DNA of 64,000 nt, taken from Mucilaginibacter mallensis (GTDB lineage Bacteria; Bacteroidota; Bacteroidia; Sphingobacteriales; Sphingobacteriaceae). The position numbers and the translations under genes were made by a program. The DNA is taken from NCBI RefSeq assembly GCF_900105165.1, contig NZ_LT629740.1:3596001-3660000 (forward strand). The letters are read 5' to 3'. Positions 1 through 8,559 of the stretch are shown one piece after another (the stretch's first letter is position 1; each line of letters opens with the position of its first letter). The notes under the pieces are model-generated. The model ran no database searches, was not told where the DNA came from, and worked only from the letters and a program-made list of their open reading frames with translations.

Positions 1-908
1 TCACCAACGAAAACTACACTCACCTTGTAAAAAGCCAGCTGCCTGATATGGCAGATAACCAAATATTAACTGAACCTGTAATGCGCAATACCGCGCCATG
101 CATTGCTTATGGATGCTTTAAGATTGAAAGCCTTAATCCTGATGCTGCCATAGTTGTTGCGCCATCAGATCATTTAATTTTGGATGAACCGGCGTTTATA
201 ACCAGTATTGAAAAATCGTTGCAGGCCGTGGCAGGGCATGATTACCTGATAACCCTGGGCATAAAACCATCACGACCGGATACAGGCTATGGATACATCC
301 AATACACGGATCAAACTATTAAAAATGATTTTCATAAGGTAAAAACCTTTACAGAAAAGCCAAATCTTGAAATAGCCAAAACCTTTTTACAAAGCGGCGA
401 TTTTTTATGGAACGCGGGCATATTTGTATGGTCGGCTAAGGCTATTGTTAAAGCCTTTAGCCAATATTTGCCTGATATGAATGAGATTTTTGTTGAAGCA
501 CGCGCATTTTACAATGGAGAAAACGAGAAAAAGCATATCCATACCGCTTACCAGCAATGCACCAACATATCAATCGATTACGGCATAATGGAAAAAGCTG
601 ATAACGTGTACGTGCTTCCATCAGAATTTGGCTGGAGCGACCTGGGCACCTGGGCTTCTATATATGATCTTGCCGATAAGGACTATGTAGGCAACGCTGT
701 TATTCCAGCCGAAAAAGTAATCATGTATGATTCATCCAACTGCATGGTTAACGTACCCGGCGAAAAACTGGTGATATTACAGGGCTTGCACGACTATATC
801 GTTGTAGAATCAAACAACTCCCTCCTCATTTGCCCCCGCGACCAGGAGCAAAATATTAAACAGGTTGTGGCTGATGTGAAACAGAAGTTTGGGACGAAGT
901 ATATTTAG
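1..908 (+). CDS. manC: Mannose-1-phosphate guanylyltransferase, 3' part (5' end outside window)
   Basis: Makes GDP-mannose from mannose-1-phosphate and GTP in the cytoplasm, feeding cell-surface glycans. The open frame runs in from the window edge (frame beginning at base 3), well before the first internal ATG at 48, so the N-terminal GTP-binding loop is missing only because of the cut. Visible family features are the PSDH motif (nucleotidyltransferase core), GYGYIQ, the EKP motif in KTFTEKP, the substrate-site stretch LWNAGIFVW, and DYGIMEK followed by FGWSDLGTW. The C-terminus ends about where single-domain Bacteroidota enzymes end, so there is no phosphomannose-isomerase cupin fusion. The stop codon lies inside the first of two hairpins. 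Confidence 0.93.
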   Translation, partial: TNENYTHLVKSQLPDMADNQILTEPVMRNTAPCIAYGCFKIESLNPDAAIVVAPSDHLILDEPAFITSIEKSLQAVAGHDYLITLGIKPSRPDTGYGYIQYTDQTIKNDFHKVKTFTEKPNLEIAKTFLQSGDFLWNAGIFVWSAKAIVKAFSQYLPDMNEIFVEARAFYNGENEKKHIHTAYQQCTNISIDYGIMEKADNVYVLPSEFGWSDLGTWASIYDLADKDYVGNAVIPAEKVIMYDSSNCMVNVPGEKLVILQGLHDYIVVESNNSLLICPRDQEQNIKQVVADVKQKFGTKYI

Positions 909-937
909 TTTTCAATCAAAAAACTGATTGAAAACTA
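906..937. terminator. Hairpin at the manC stop codon
   Basis: Perfect 13-bp arms TAGTTTTCAATCA (906-918) and TGATTGAAAACTA (925-937) with a 6-nt loop. The left arm includes the manC stop codon. It is AT-rich without a clear U-tract, so it is more likely an RNA-stabilising or auxiliary hairpin than a strong terminator. Confidence 0.55.
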
Positions 938-974
938 AAATAGCGATGGGTTTGAAACCCATCGCTATTTTTAT
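938..974. terminator. Bidirectional intrinsic terminator between convergent genes
   Basis: Arms AAATAGCGATGGGTTT (938-953) and AAACCCATCGCTATTT (955-970) are perfect 16-mers around a single G, followed by more T residues. Its position between manC (+) and the convergent 978-1421 gene (-) suits a shared terminator. Confidence 0.75.
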
Positions 975-977
975 GTA

Positions 978-1421
978 TTATTTATGATGAGAGGTGTCTG
1001 GCGGTGGTGGACCAGGATCTATGGGTGCAGGATCTATTGACCCATAAAAGACACTCATTTTAGTATGAGGATCGTCACCATTGATTATAAATTTACCATT
1101 GTGAATCAGCAGTTTACCGTGAACATTGAGCCAATTGCCTGCTAAAGACCGTAGCCAATGAATATGCTTTGCACCCTGCACATTATGGATAACAATACTT
1201 ATTTCGGGGCTATTTTCTCTTACGCGTGGATCAGGAAAGGTTATAATACAGATTCTCGAAGCGGGGTCAAAATTCACCTTGCTGACCATCTCCAAAAAGT
1301 CAACTGTTTTTCCAATATATTTTGGAGCGTCATTAGCTGTAATTTCAGTTTGTGCATAGGCAACATTGAGGCTCATACATAGGCCCAACAAAATACCTGC
1401 CCGTTTAACTATTGTAATCAT
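978..1421 (-). CDS. Small secreted protein, possible OB-fold
   Basis: 147 residues. The N-terminus (MITIVKRAGILLGLCMSL...AYAQ) is a clear Sec signal peptide with a likely cut after AYA. The mature part begins with the pattern APKYIGKTVDFLEMV, followed by beta-rich segments and the stretch NWLNVHGKLLIHNGKFII. That layout resembles small OB-fold proteins of the periplasm, but this is a similarity of pattern only. The tail is proline- and histidine-rich (PIDPGPPPPDTSHHK), probably disordered. It is a single gene, convergent with manC and about 40 bp downstream of rlmB on the same strand. Function unknown. Confidence 0.7.
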   Translation of the reverse strand: MITIVKRAGILLGLCMSLNVAYAQTEITANDAPKYIGKTVDFLEMVSKVNFDPASRICIITFPDPRVRENSPEISIVIHNVQGAKHIHWLRSLAGNWLNVHGKLLIHNGKFIINGDDPHTKMSVFYGSIDPAPIDPGPPPPDTSHHK

Positions 1422-1462
1422 AATAAAATCAGTAACACAAACATTAAAATAAGCGAAACTAT

Positions 1463-2233
1463 TTAATTAGCTTTTAACCCGCGCTGCCTTATCGCCTCGT
1501 ATAAAATCACGCCCGTTGATACCGATACGTTCAATGATTCAATTTCGCCAAACATAGGGATCTTTGCCAGGTGATCGGAAATTCTGATGATCTCATTGCG
1601 AATACCGTCTTCCTCCGACCCCATGATAATGGCTGTGGGCGAGGTATAATCTGGCGCATAAATATCTTCTTTGGTTTTTTCGGTACAGCATACCAGTTGC
1701 AGACCAGATTCCTGCAGAAATTTTACCGTTTGCATAAAGTTATCGTGCCTGCAAACCGGGATCTTATACAATGCCCCTGCCGAGGTTTTTATGGCATCGG
1801 GGTTGATCTGTGCCGAGCCTTTCGCAGGTATAACAATGGCGTGTACACCCGCGCATTCGGCGGTGCGGGCAATGGCGCCCATATTGCGTACATCGGTAAT
1901 AGCATCAAGCACTAAAATTAAGGGCACCTCCCCTTTCTCAAACACCTGCGGTATAATATCTTCAACCTTTTGATAAATAATTGGTGAAATAAAAGCGACC
2001 ACACCCTGATGGTTCTTCATAGTGAGGCGGTTCAGCTTTTCAACCGGGACCTGCTGGGGGGTAATGTTATACTCAACAGTAAGTTCCCGCAACTCATTAA
2101 GCAGGCTGCCGCCAATACCTCTTTGTATGTACAAAGCCTCAATTTCCTTACCCGACCGGATAGCCTCAACAACCGCGCGAATGCCAAAAACCATCTGATT
2201 ACTCTCGCGTACAGGCCTCGAATTAAATGTCAT
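1463..2233 (-). CDS. rlmB: 23S rRNA (guanosine-2'-O-)-methyltransferase, TrmH/SpoU family
   Basis: Transfers methyl from S-adenosylmethionine to the 2'-O of a guanosine in 23S rRNA (RlmB-type). The N-terminal substrate-binding domain starts MVFGIRAVVEAIRSG. The knotted SPOUT domain shows motif 1 (LDAITDVRNMGAIARTAECAG region, with the catalytic NxGAIxR), motif 2 (IIMGSEEDGI) and motif 3 (IPMFGEIESLNVSVSTGV). I choose the ATG at 2233, preceded by an AAGGAA ribosome site; the frame stays open to 2287, but the extra 18 residues look unlike the family. It could be another TrmH-family 2'-O-methyltransferase, but the domain order favours RlmB. Confidence 0.9.
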   Translation of the reverse strand: MTFNSRPVRESNQMVFGIRAVVEAIRSGKEIEALYIQRGIGGSLLNELRELTVEYNITPQQVPVEKLNRLTMKNHQGVVAFISPIIYQKVEDIIPQVFEKGEVPLILVLDAITDVRNMGAIARTAECAGVHAIVIPAKGSAQINPDAIKTSAGALYKIPVCRHDNFMQTVKFLQESGLQLVCCTEKTKEDIYAPDYTSPTAIIMGSEEDGIRNEIIRISDHLAKIPMFGEIESLNVSVSTGVILYEAIRQRGLKAN

Positions 2234-2639
2234 TTCCTTTTCTAATTTGAGATGTGAGATATGAGCTTTGAGCCGGAAAATATCCACTATTTTCTAACAT
2301 CCTAAATTCCATATAACCCATCTGTTTAAGCCCCAAAAGTAGCTATATTAATTGATTAAGCACTTATTGAACTCGTGTGCCAATTTGGTTTTTTTTATTT
2401 AATTAACATTTCGTATCTTTATTCACATGGTTTTAAGTAATTGACAATCAAAGCATATCACAACACATTAACACTTTATTAACAATCCGCTGTTTATAAA
2501 AGTGTTTTTACCAACAAGCTTTGTTAATTACCGATGCTCAAATTTATGTAGTTGTTAATGACCGCTGTTGCCTGCCAAAACAGATATTAACTTCTTAAAA
2601 AAACAATACATATAACATTTTATATATTTTTGTTGTCCG
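2234..2639. promoter_or_regulatory. AT-rich divergent promoter region, rlmB / dnaB
   Basis: About 400 bp without a supported gene, very AT-rich with T- and A-tracts. At 2625-2632 the sequence TATTTTTG matches the Bacteroidota -7 consensus TAnnTTTG only 8 nt before the dnaB ATG. That would imply a nearly leaderless dnaB transcript. No convincing -33 TTG was found at the right distance, so the call is weak. Nothing else recognisable is present. Confidence 0.35.
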
Positions 2640-4199
2640 ATGATTTTTGAGAACGATAAACCTAATTACAATCAGAATACAGGTGAGCGCAGAGGCCGCC
2701 CCACTAATCCTACGCCATTTAGCGGGCTGGGGAAATTACCCCCTCAGGCGATAGATCTGGAAGAGGCTGTACTAGGCGCATTGATGCTGGAAAAAGATGC
2801 CTTATCATCTGTTATTGACATCTTAAAACCCGAGGTTTTTTATGTAGATAAACACCAAAAGATATTTCATGCTATCCACCAGCTATTTGAAAAATCATCA
2901 CCGGTAGATATACTTACGGTAACCGCCCATTTGCGCCAGTTAGGCGAATTAGAGATGATAGGCGGCGCTTATTACATAACCGAGCTTACCAACCGTGTTG
3001 CATCGGCAGCAAATATTGAGTTCCATGCGCGTATTATCATCCAAAAATTCATACAGCGTGAACTGATCCGAATCTCTACCGAAGTTATCCAAAGTGCATA
3101 CGAGGATACTACCGATGTACTCGATCTGTTGGATAAGGCAGAAAAAAATCTTTTCGAGATCGCCCAAAACAACCTGCGCCGTGATTCGCGCAAGATGGAC
3201 GACCTGATGCATGAAACTTTAAAGGAGATTGAAGCCCTTAAAGATAAAAAGGATGGATTAACAGGTGTGCCTTCCGGCTTTACCGATCTCGACCGCATGA
3301 CCTCGGGCTGGCAAAAATCCGACCTGGTGATCATCGCTGCCCGCCCTGCGATGGGTAAAACAGCCTTTGTACTTACCTGCGCCCGTAATGCTGCAGTTGA
3401 GTTTGATAAACCGGTTGTTGTGTTCTCGCTCGAGATGTCGTCAGTTCAATTGGTTAATCGTTTAATATCAGGTGAAACCGAAATTGAGCAGGAAAAGATA
3501 CGTAAAGGAACTTTAGAGGAATGGGAATGGCAGCAGATCCACTCCAAAATAGGCAGGCTTGAGGCAGCTCCGCTGATACTTGATGATACCCCGGCACTAA
3601 ATATATTTGAGTTCAGGGCCAAGTGCCGTCGTTTAAAATCGCAGCATGATATACAGTTAATCATCATCGATTACCTGCAATTGATGCATGGTAAGTCTGA
3701 TAGTAAAGGTGGTGGTAACCGTGAGCAGGAAATTGGTAGTATATCAAGAGCACTAAAATCCGTTGCTAAAGAGTTAAATGTACCGGTGATAGCACTATCG
3801 CAATTAAGCCGTGCAGTTGAAAGCAGGCCGGGTGGCTCTAAAAAGCCTATGCTATCAGATTTGCGTGAATCGGGCTCTATTGAGCAGGATGCGGACATGG
3901 TATTGTTCCTGTACCGCCCTGAATATTACGGATTAACCGAGGATGAAAATGGCCAGCCAACACAAGGCGTAGGCGAAGTAATTATAGCCAAGCACCGTAA
4001 TGGCGAAACAGGCACAGTACGTTTAAAATTTGTAGGCAAATTTGTTAAATTCATCGATCTTGACCAGGGCATGGACGGCTTCCCATCGGCGGCTAGTCCG
4101 TTTGCGGGCTTAAACCCATCACAGGATTTTGATAAGCCAAGCAACTTTATTATCAGGCCATCGCGTATGGATGATATTGATGATGAAGCACCGTTTTAA
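2640..4199 (+). CDS. dnaB: Replicative DNA helicase DnaB
   Basis: Hexameric 5'-3' helicase that unwinds DNA at the replication fork and recruits primase. The N-terminal domain (about residues 35-140, LPPQAIDLEEAVLGALML) is joined by a linker helix to the RecA-like motor. Visible motor motifs are Walker A (ARPAMGKTAFVL, about residue 235), Walker B (LIIIDYLQLMHG), the arginine-bearing LRESGSIEQDADMV and the C-terminal AKHRNGETGTV. Length (519 residues) is normal and no intein interrupts Walker A, a frequent insertion site in this family. The N-terminal 25 residues are polar and Asn/Pro-rich, as usual in the phylum. Single gene, followed by repeats rather than a partner gene. Confidence 0.97.
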   Translation: MIFENDKPNYNQNTGERRGRPTNPTPFSGLGKLPPQAIDLEEAVLGALMLEKDALSSVIDILKPEVFYVDKHQKIFHAIHQLFEKSSPVDILTVTAHLRQLGELEMIGGAYYITELTNRVASAANIEFHARIIIQKFIQRELIRISTEVIQSAYEDTTDVLDLLDKAEKNLFEIAQNNLRRDSRKMDDLMHETLKEIEALKDKKDGLTGVPSGFTDLDRMTSGWQKSDLVIIAARPAMGKTAFVLTCARNAAVEFDKPVVVFSLEMSSVQLVNRLISGETEIEQEKIRKGTLEEWEWQQIHSKIGRLEAAPLILDDTPALNIFEFRAKCRRLKSQHDIQLIIIDYLQLMHGKSDSKGGGNREQEIGSISRALKSVAKELNVPVIALSQLSRAVESRPGGSKKPMLSDLRESGSIEQDADMVLFLYRPEYYGLTEDENGQPTQGVGEVIIAKHRNGETGTVRLKFVGKFVKFIDLDQGMDGFPSAASPFAGLNPSQDFDKPSNFIIRPSRMDDIDDEAPF

Positions 4200-4224
4200 C
4201 CCCCTAGCCCCCTGAAGGGGGAAC
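4199..4224. repeat. C-rich dispersed repeat after dnaB
   Basis: CCCCCTAGCCCCCTGAAGGGGGA-type element with the small palindrome CCCCCTGAAGGGGG. Related C-rich elements occur at 49614-49634, 50444-50477 and 63437-63537, all intergenic. These are common intergenic repeats in the group. Confidence 0.6.
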
Positions 4225-4276
4225 TTTTGACTAGCATAAAGAATACCACTGACTTCAGTCTGCGACTGAAGCCTAC

Positions 4277-4311
4277 AGGCCGGGTGAAAGTTTGCAACTT
4301 TCACCCGGCCT
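4277..4311. terminator. Strong hairpin between dnaB and chrA
   Basis: Perfect 16-bp arms AGGCCGGGTGAAAGTT (4277-4292) and AACTTTCACCCGGCCT (4296-4311) with loop TGC. The right arm covers the first two bases of the chrA stop codon. There is no U-tract on either side, so it may act as a 3'-end stabiliser or repeat element. A weaker hairpin (GACTTCAGTCTGCGACTGAAGCC, 4252-4273, split arms ACTTCAGTC/GACTGAAG) lies just before it. Confidence 0.6.
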
Positions 4312-5509
4312 AAAATATCAAGCCCAGTACTATCCCAATAATAATAACTACCGGTGTTTTTATCTTAGTAAAATAAAGCAACAAAGCCGTACCTAACATT
4401 AATACATAAGATAGCCACTCGGTACCAAAAGGCCGGGCAAGGAGTATAAATGCTGTTGCCATAAAGCCCACCGCAACGGAGTTAATGCCGCTCAGCGAGT
4501 TTTTTATCAGCGTTATTTTTTTCAGATCATTCCAAAAAGGGACGATGAACAAGATAAGTATCAAACCCGGCAAATTAATGCCAATAACAGCCACAATACT
4601 GCCTATTATCTGCCCGCCAATACCGTAACCTTTATTACCTAAGGTGATCCCCCCTAAAAAAGAGGTAAAGGAAAATGTAGGTCCCGGTAAGGCCTGTTGT
4701 AAGGCATATCCCGAAAGAAATTCGGAGCTGGTTAAATAGTGCTTTACACCAACAAACTCGGTGTACATTAGGGGTACCAATACTTGTCCACCGCCAAAAA
4801 TGAGGATACCATTCCGGTAAAAATTCTCAAACAAACGTATAGGTAAACTGAATGGTGAAGTTTGATTGATGATAGCGCCCAATACCGCGAAGAATAGCAA
4901 AATACCAATAAAGTACGCCACTTTGTTAGGGTTTACATTGGCAAAAAGTTTTGTCCGCAGTTCATTTTCCTGTGGCTGGGTTTCCATTGCGGATGATATG
5001 ATGCCGCCTAATAAGATCAGTATAGGGAACGCATATGGGTTTTGCAGTATCAGCGTAACTATAAGTGAGCCTATGGCCAGCATAACGCTCACCCTTGTTT
5101 TGAGGAACTTTGTAGCAAACGTATAGGTAGCATAAGCAACAATACCAACAGCAATGGGCTGTATAAACTTTAATACCTCAGTAAATTTAGCCCGCCCCTC
5201 AAACATTTCATAACTGATTGCTGCTAAACACATCACCGTAGCCGATGGCAATATCCAAATTAAAAAAGTGATGATGGCCAGGCGCAACCCTCCTACTTTC
5301 CAGGCAATACCTACCAGGGTCTGGGTAGATGACGGGCCCGGCAACAGCTGACTAAGCGCCAGTAGCTCCATCAATTCCTCTTCGCTGATGTAGTTACGTT
5401 TTTCAACAAATTCGCGCAGCAAAATAGCAATATGCGCCTGCGGACCACCAAAGGAAGTGAAGGTGTAGATGATGGAATCGCGAATGAATAAAAGTTCCCG
5501 TCTGCTCAA
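4310..5509 (-). CDS. chrA: Chromate transporter, CHR family, two-domain
   Basis: Inner-membrane anion transporter of the CHR superfamily; characterised members export chromate, conferring resistance. 399 residues carry two homologous halves. The first has the signature FGGPQAHIAIL and LLPGPSSTQT; the second has FGGGQVLVPLM and ALPGPTFSFTSFLGG. About ten hydrophobic segments are visible. The start is a TTG (5507-5509): an in-frame TAA lies three codons upstream and no ATG occurs before the FGGP motif, so TTG is the only reasonable start. It stands alone without a ChrB regulator, so its substrate may not be chromate in vivo. Confidence 0.9.
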   Translation of the reverse strand: MSRRELLFIRDSIIYTFTSFGGPQAHIAILLREFVEKRNYISEEELMELLALSQLLPGPSSTQTLVGIAWKVGGLRLAIITFLIWILPSATVMCLAAISYEMFEGRAKFTEVLKFIQPIAVGIVAYATYTFATKFLKTRVSVMLAIGSLIVTLILQNPYAFPILILLGGIISSAMETQPQENELRTKLFANVNPNKVAYFIGILLFFAVLGAIINQTSPFSLPIRLFENFYRNGILIFGGGQVLVPLMYTEFVGVKHYLTSSEFLSGYALQQALPGPTFSFTSFLGGITLGNKGYGIGGQIIGSIVAVIGINLPGLILILFIVPFWNDLKKITLIKNSLSGINSVAVGFMATAFILLARPFGTEWLSYVLMLGTALLLYFTKIKTPVVIIIGIVLGLIF

Positions 5510-5555
5510 GGTAAATTAATTTAAAATCTTAACCCCTATTGTCGTTTCGACCTTC

Positions 5556-5695
5556 TTGTCATTTCGAACGAGGTACGAGGAGAAAACTTCTTCGCCTTGT
5601 ATAGTTCGCTTTGTATGTTGCAGAAGATTTTTTCGCTCACACAACCCAGGCAATTCCTGCTCAAGAGAAAGTTCTCCCTCTGGTCGAAATGACAA
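5556..5695. repeat. Inverted dispersed repeat, TTGTCATTTCGA family
   Basis: Outer arms TTGTCATTTCGA (5556-5567) and TCGAAATGACAA (5684-5695) are perfect complements. Inside them GAGGAGAAAACTTCT pairs imperfectly with AGAGAAAGTTCTCCCTC, giving a long stem. It fills most of the gap between chrA and the TPR gene. Such GTCATTTCGA elements are dispersed in many Bacteroidota genomes. Open frames across it are artefacts. Confidence 0.75.
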
Positions 5696-5699
5696 CCGG

Positions 5700-6041
5700 C
5701 TAGTAGTCATCATCGTCGTCCTCAACTCCTGCCAGTTCATTATAAACCGCCTGCAATTCTGATAATGCATGATTGTCCCGTTTTTCACGTGCGGTTTTCA
5801 TCCCCTTTTCATAGGTGGCAATGGCATCTTCCTTACGGTTAAGCGCCTCATATAACTTACCTAAATGGTAATAAGTACCCACATAACCAGGGTGATTATT
5901 TACCAGGTCTTCATAGTATTCAAGCGCCTTTGCGGTATCATTAAGGCGAAGGTATTCTGTAGCCAGCGCATACTTTAAAAACTCGTCTTCAGGCTCATTT
6001 TTAATAAACTCCAGTAGCTTCTCTAATCTGCTCATCTGCAT
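5700..6041 (-). CDS. Small TPR protein
   Basis: 113 residues with about two and a half tetratricopeptide repeats: a degenerate one (EFLKYALATEYLRLNDTAKALEYYEDL), a canonical one (YVGTYYHLGKLYEALNRKEDAIATYEKGM), then a capping helix and an acidic tail EDDDDDY. Such proteins scaffold protein contacts; the partner is unknown. ATG codons at 6041 and 6035 are both possible starts. It is divergent from the etf remnant at 6166. Confidence 0.85.
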   Translation of the reverse strand: MQMSRLEKLLEFIKNEPEDEFLKYALATEYLRLNDTAKALEYYEDLVNNHPGYVGTYYHLGKLYEALNRKEDAIATYEKGMKTAREKRDNHALSELQAVYNELAGVEDDDDDY

Positions 6042-6165
6042 TTTAAACTCTCTCTTTTTTAATTAAATTTGCACAAACCCATTGTATAATAACATCCGCA
6101 TTAGCAAACAAATACGGAATAATTTATTTAGGATTTCAACATTTACCTTTAAAAAACCATTTATG

Positions 6166-6513
6166 ATGAAGATCATGGTATGTATGAGTAATGTTCCTGA
6201 TGCCTCCACAAAAATAGCCTTTACTAATAATAACACGCAATTTAATACCACCGCGTCGCAATTTATATTGAATCCGTATCACGGTTGGCAATCACACATT
6301 GAAGATGTTGCACAAACTCATATTTCAATCAGCACAAATTTGTATATTGCAATAGGAATTGCGGGGCCAAAAACTCCCCTAACAAAAATCAATTCCTCAA
6401 AAAATAAAAACACTGAAGCACCATTTTTTAGCGATGCAGATTACGGTATTATTGGCGATGCTTTTGATGTAATACCAAAATTAGCAACAGTTAAAAAATA
6501 TAAAACTTCATAA
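6166..6513 (+). pseudogene. etfB/etfA deletion chimera, electron transfer flavoprotein remnant
   Basis: Residues 1-about 36 from the ATG at 6166 (MKIMVCMSNVPDASTKIAF... to FILNPY) match the N-terminus of ETF beta, which in this phylum reads like MKILVCISNVPDTTTKI. The next residues (HGWQSHIEDVAQTHIS... ISTNLYIAIGI) match the C-terminal FAD domain of ETF alpha and continue to its normal end (EAPFFSDADYGIIGDAFDVIPKL). About 85% of a two-gene etfB-etfA operon is therefore missing, with the fusion in frame. The normally near-invariant SGAIQHLAG block after YIAIGI has become AGPKTPLTKIN, so FAD binding is probably lost. The frame is AT-rich, consistent with relaxed constraint. It is probably a dead relic, although an in-frame 116-codon ORF remains. 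Confidence 0.85.
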
Positions 6514-6542
6514 TAAAAGGGTTTGTTGTGATGGGCAATAAC

Positions 6543-7154
6543 ATGAAAAAAATTAAGCTGGATATAGTTGGGTTGTCATACAGTCAGACCCAATCCGGTG
6601 CGTATGCTTTAGTTTTGGGTGAGATTAGCGGCCGCCGCCGTTTGCCCATTATTATAGGCGCCTTTGAGGCCCAGGCCATAGCTATAGAGATTGAGAAGAT
6701 GACGCCAAGCAGGCCGCTTACCCATGATCTGTTTAAAAGTTTTGCTGATGCTTACCACATTGTTATACAGGAAATTATTATTTATAACCTGGTTGATGGC
6801 ATTTTCTATTCAAAACTCATCTGCTCTGATGGTAAAAAAACAGTGGAGATTGATGCACGCACATCTGATGCTATTGCGGTGGCGGTTAGGTTCGACTGTC
6901 CGATCTATACCTATGAATTTATCCTTTCAACAGCGGGCATAGTGATTGAGGGCAACGATTTTGTTTACCTGGAGAACATCAACGAAACACCTGAAGAGAA
7001 AACAGCTACTGCTGCCAGCGGGGGTGCTACCGGTGGATTCAATTCATTAAGTACCGATGAACTAAAATCAAAGCTACAGGAAGCCCTTTTTGAAGAGGCA
7101 TACGAAAAGGCCGCCAAAATCCGCGATGAGCTGAACAGAAGAAAAGCTTCTTGA
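6543..7154 (+). CDS. Bifunctional nuclease family protein (DUF151) with UVR motif
   Basis: About 203 residues. The N-terminal two-thirds is the DUF151/BFN domain (MKKIKLDIVGLSYS, GAYALVLGE, RRLPIIIGAFEAQAIAIE, RTSDAIAVAVRF). A linker rich in Ala/Gly/Thr leads to a C-terminal UvrB/UvrC-type motif (EALFEEAYEKAAKIRDEL). Plant members have nuclease activity in vitro; the bacterial role is unsettled. Three in-frame starts exist (GTG 6528, ATG 6531, ATG 6543); I choose 6543 because the conserved sequence begins there. It sits 29 bp after the etf remnant, as a former downstream neighbour of etfA would. Confidence 0.88.
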   Translation: MKKIKLDIVGLSYSQTQSGAYALVLGEISGRRRLPIIIGAFEAQAIAIEIEKMTPSRPLTHDLFKSFADAYHIVIQEIIIYNLVDGIFYSKLICSDGKKTVEIDARTSDAIAVAVRFDCPIYTYEFILSTAGIVIEGNDFVYLENINETPEEKTATAASGGATGGFNSLSTDELKSKLQEALFEEAYEKAAKIRDELNRRKAS

Positions 7155-7200
7155 TTTGAAAACAAGCTGATTTGAAGATTTAGTAATTTGAAAATTGTGA
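7150..7200. repeat. Short direct repeats GATTTGAA
   Basis: Tandem-like recurrences of GATTTGAA/AATTTGAAAA (starting near 7153, 7169 and 7188) in the 138-bp gap before the nucleoside permease. Low-complexity intergenic filler; no function assigned. Confidence 0.35.
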
Positions 7201-7292
7201 CCTGCATTTTCAAAGCTTCACATTATCAAATAATTTCTCTATTTTCCGTCATTAATTTTTAACTGAACAAGATTTACTAAACTGGGCTCCAT

Positions 7293-8552
7293 ATGAATAT
7301 TAAGTTTCGCTTAATACTGATGAATTTCATGCAATTTTTTATATGGGGAGCTTGGTTACTTACAATTGGGGCCTATTGGTTTCAAAATAAGGGTTGGTCG
7401 GGCGCACAATTCGGGGCTATTTTCTCCACCATGGGTATTTCAGCCATATTTATGCCTGCCCTCACCGGTATTATTGCCGATCGGTTCATAAACGCTGAAA
7501 AACTCTACGGAATACTGCATATTTTAGGTGCATTAACTTTATCCAGTCTGCCGCTGGTAAAAGATCCAACCACATTTTTCTGGGTGATATTACTTAATAT
7601 GATCTTCTACATGCCAACGCTGTCGTTATCAATAACAGTTGCATATGCGGCTTTAAAAGGCAGTAATAAGGATGTGGTAATAGACTACCCTCCTATACGC
7701 ATATGGGGCACCATTGGCTTTATAGCAGCGCTTTGGGTAGTAAGCCTTTCACATAACGAAACCTCTGTAAACCAGTTTTATATCGCATCTGCAGTCGCAC
7801 TTGCATTGGGCATATATTCTTTTACATTGCCAAAATGTCCGCCGCTTTTAAGCAAGGTAAGTAACAAGTCGTTTGTTAACCTATTAGGTTTAAATGCTTT
7901 CGCATTGTTTAAGATCCCGAAATTTGCCATCTTTTTTGCATTCTCCCTGCTATTGGGCGCAGCTTTACAGCTTACAAACGCATACGGTGATACCTTCATA
8001 CACGATTTTAAAAACGTACCTGCTTACCAGGACCTTATCGCAGTAAAATATCCGGCTATTATTATGTCTATATCGCAGGTATCTGAAACATTGTTTATCC
8101 TGGCTATTCCGTTCTTCCTGCGTAAATTCGGCATTAAATACGTGATGTTATTCAGTATGCTGGCTTGGGTATTGCGTTTTGGTCTTTTTGCGTTTAGCAA
8201 TCCGGCAGGTGGACTATGGATGATCATTTTATCGTGTATAGTTTACGGTATGGCCTTTGATTTCTTTAATATTTCGGGCTCATTATTTGTTGAAACACAA
8301 ACAACTCCCGAAATTAGGGGCAGCGCGCAAGGGCTGTTTATGATGATGGTGAATGGTTTTGGGGCATTGTTCGGCAGTTTTACAAGCGGAGTAATAATTG
8401 ATAAGTTTTTCACCATGGCCGATCATACTAAAAACTGGCAGGGCATATGGCTTTGCTTTGCAGCATATGCCCTGGTTATAGCTATTATATTTCCATTTGT
8501 ATTCAGATATAAACATAATGCCGCGCTTGAACATGCCATACAACATGCATAA
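7293..8552 (+). CDS. Nucleoside permease, NHS family MFS transporter
   Basis: 419 residues with twelve predicted membrane segments. The first, LILMNFMQFFIWGAWLLTIGAYW, is the recognisable start of the nucleoside:H+ symporter family (NupG/XapB-like). The inter-helix loop ALTGIIADRF and the conserved stretch YPPIRIWGTIGFIAALWVV support this, as does GSAQGLFMMMVNGFGALFGSF in the C-terminal half. It probably imports nucleosides with protons across the inner membrane. The next gene starts 8 bp downstream, so the two are probably cotranscribed. Confidence 0.88.
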   Translation: MNIKFRLILMNFMQFFIWGAWLLTIGAYWFQNKGWSGAQFGAIFSTMGISAIFMPALTGIIADRFINAEKLYGILHILGALTLSSLPLVKDPTTFFWVILLNMIFYMPTLSLSITVAYAALKGSNKDVVIDYPPIRIWGTIGFIAALWVVSLSHNETSVNQFYIASAVALALGIYSFTLPKCPPLLSKVSNKSFVNLLGLNAFALFKIPKFAIFFAFSLLLGAALQLTNAYGDTFIHDFKNVPAYQDLIAVKYPAIIMSISQVSETLFILAIPFFLRKFGIKYVMLFSMLAWVLRFGLFAFSNPAGGLWMIILSCIVYGMAFDFFNISGSLFVETQTTPEIRGSAQGLFMMMVNGFGALFGSFTSGVIIDKFFTMADHTKNWQGIWLCFAAYALVIAIIFPFVFRYKHNAALEHAIQHA

Positions 8553-8559
8553 TTAAACC

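Noticed and set aside
3446-3898. Antisense frames within dnaB
   Set aside because: They are shadows of a strongly conserved coding sequence; no independent start signals.
2640-4199. Intein in DnaB
   Set aside because: Length and the uninterrupted Walker A region exclude it.
5516-5788. 90-codon minus-strand frame over the chrA/TPR gap
   Set aside because: It consists of the dispersed inverted repeat and overlaps the TPR gene in another frame.
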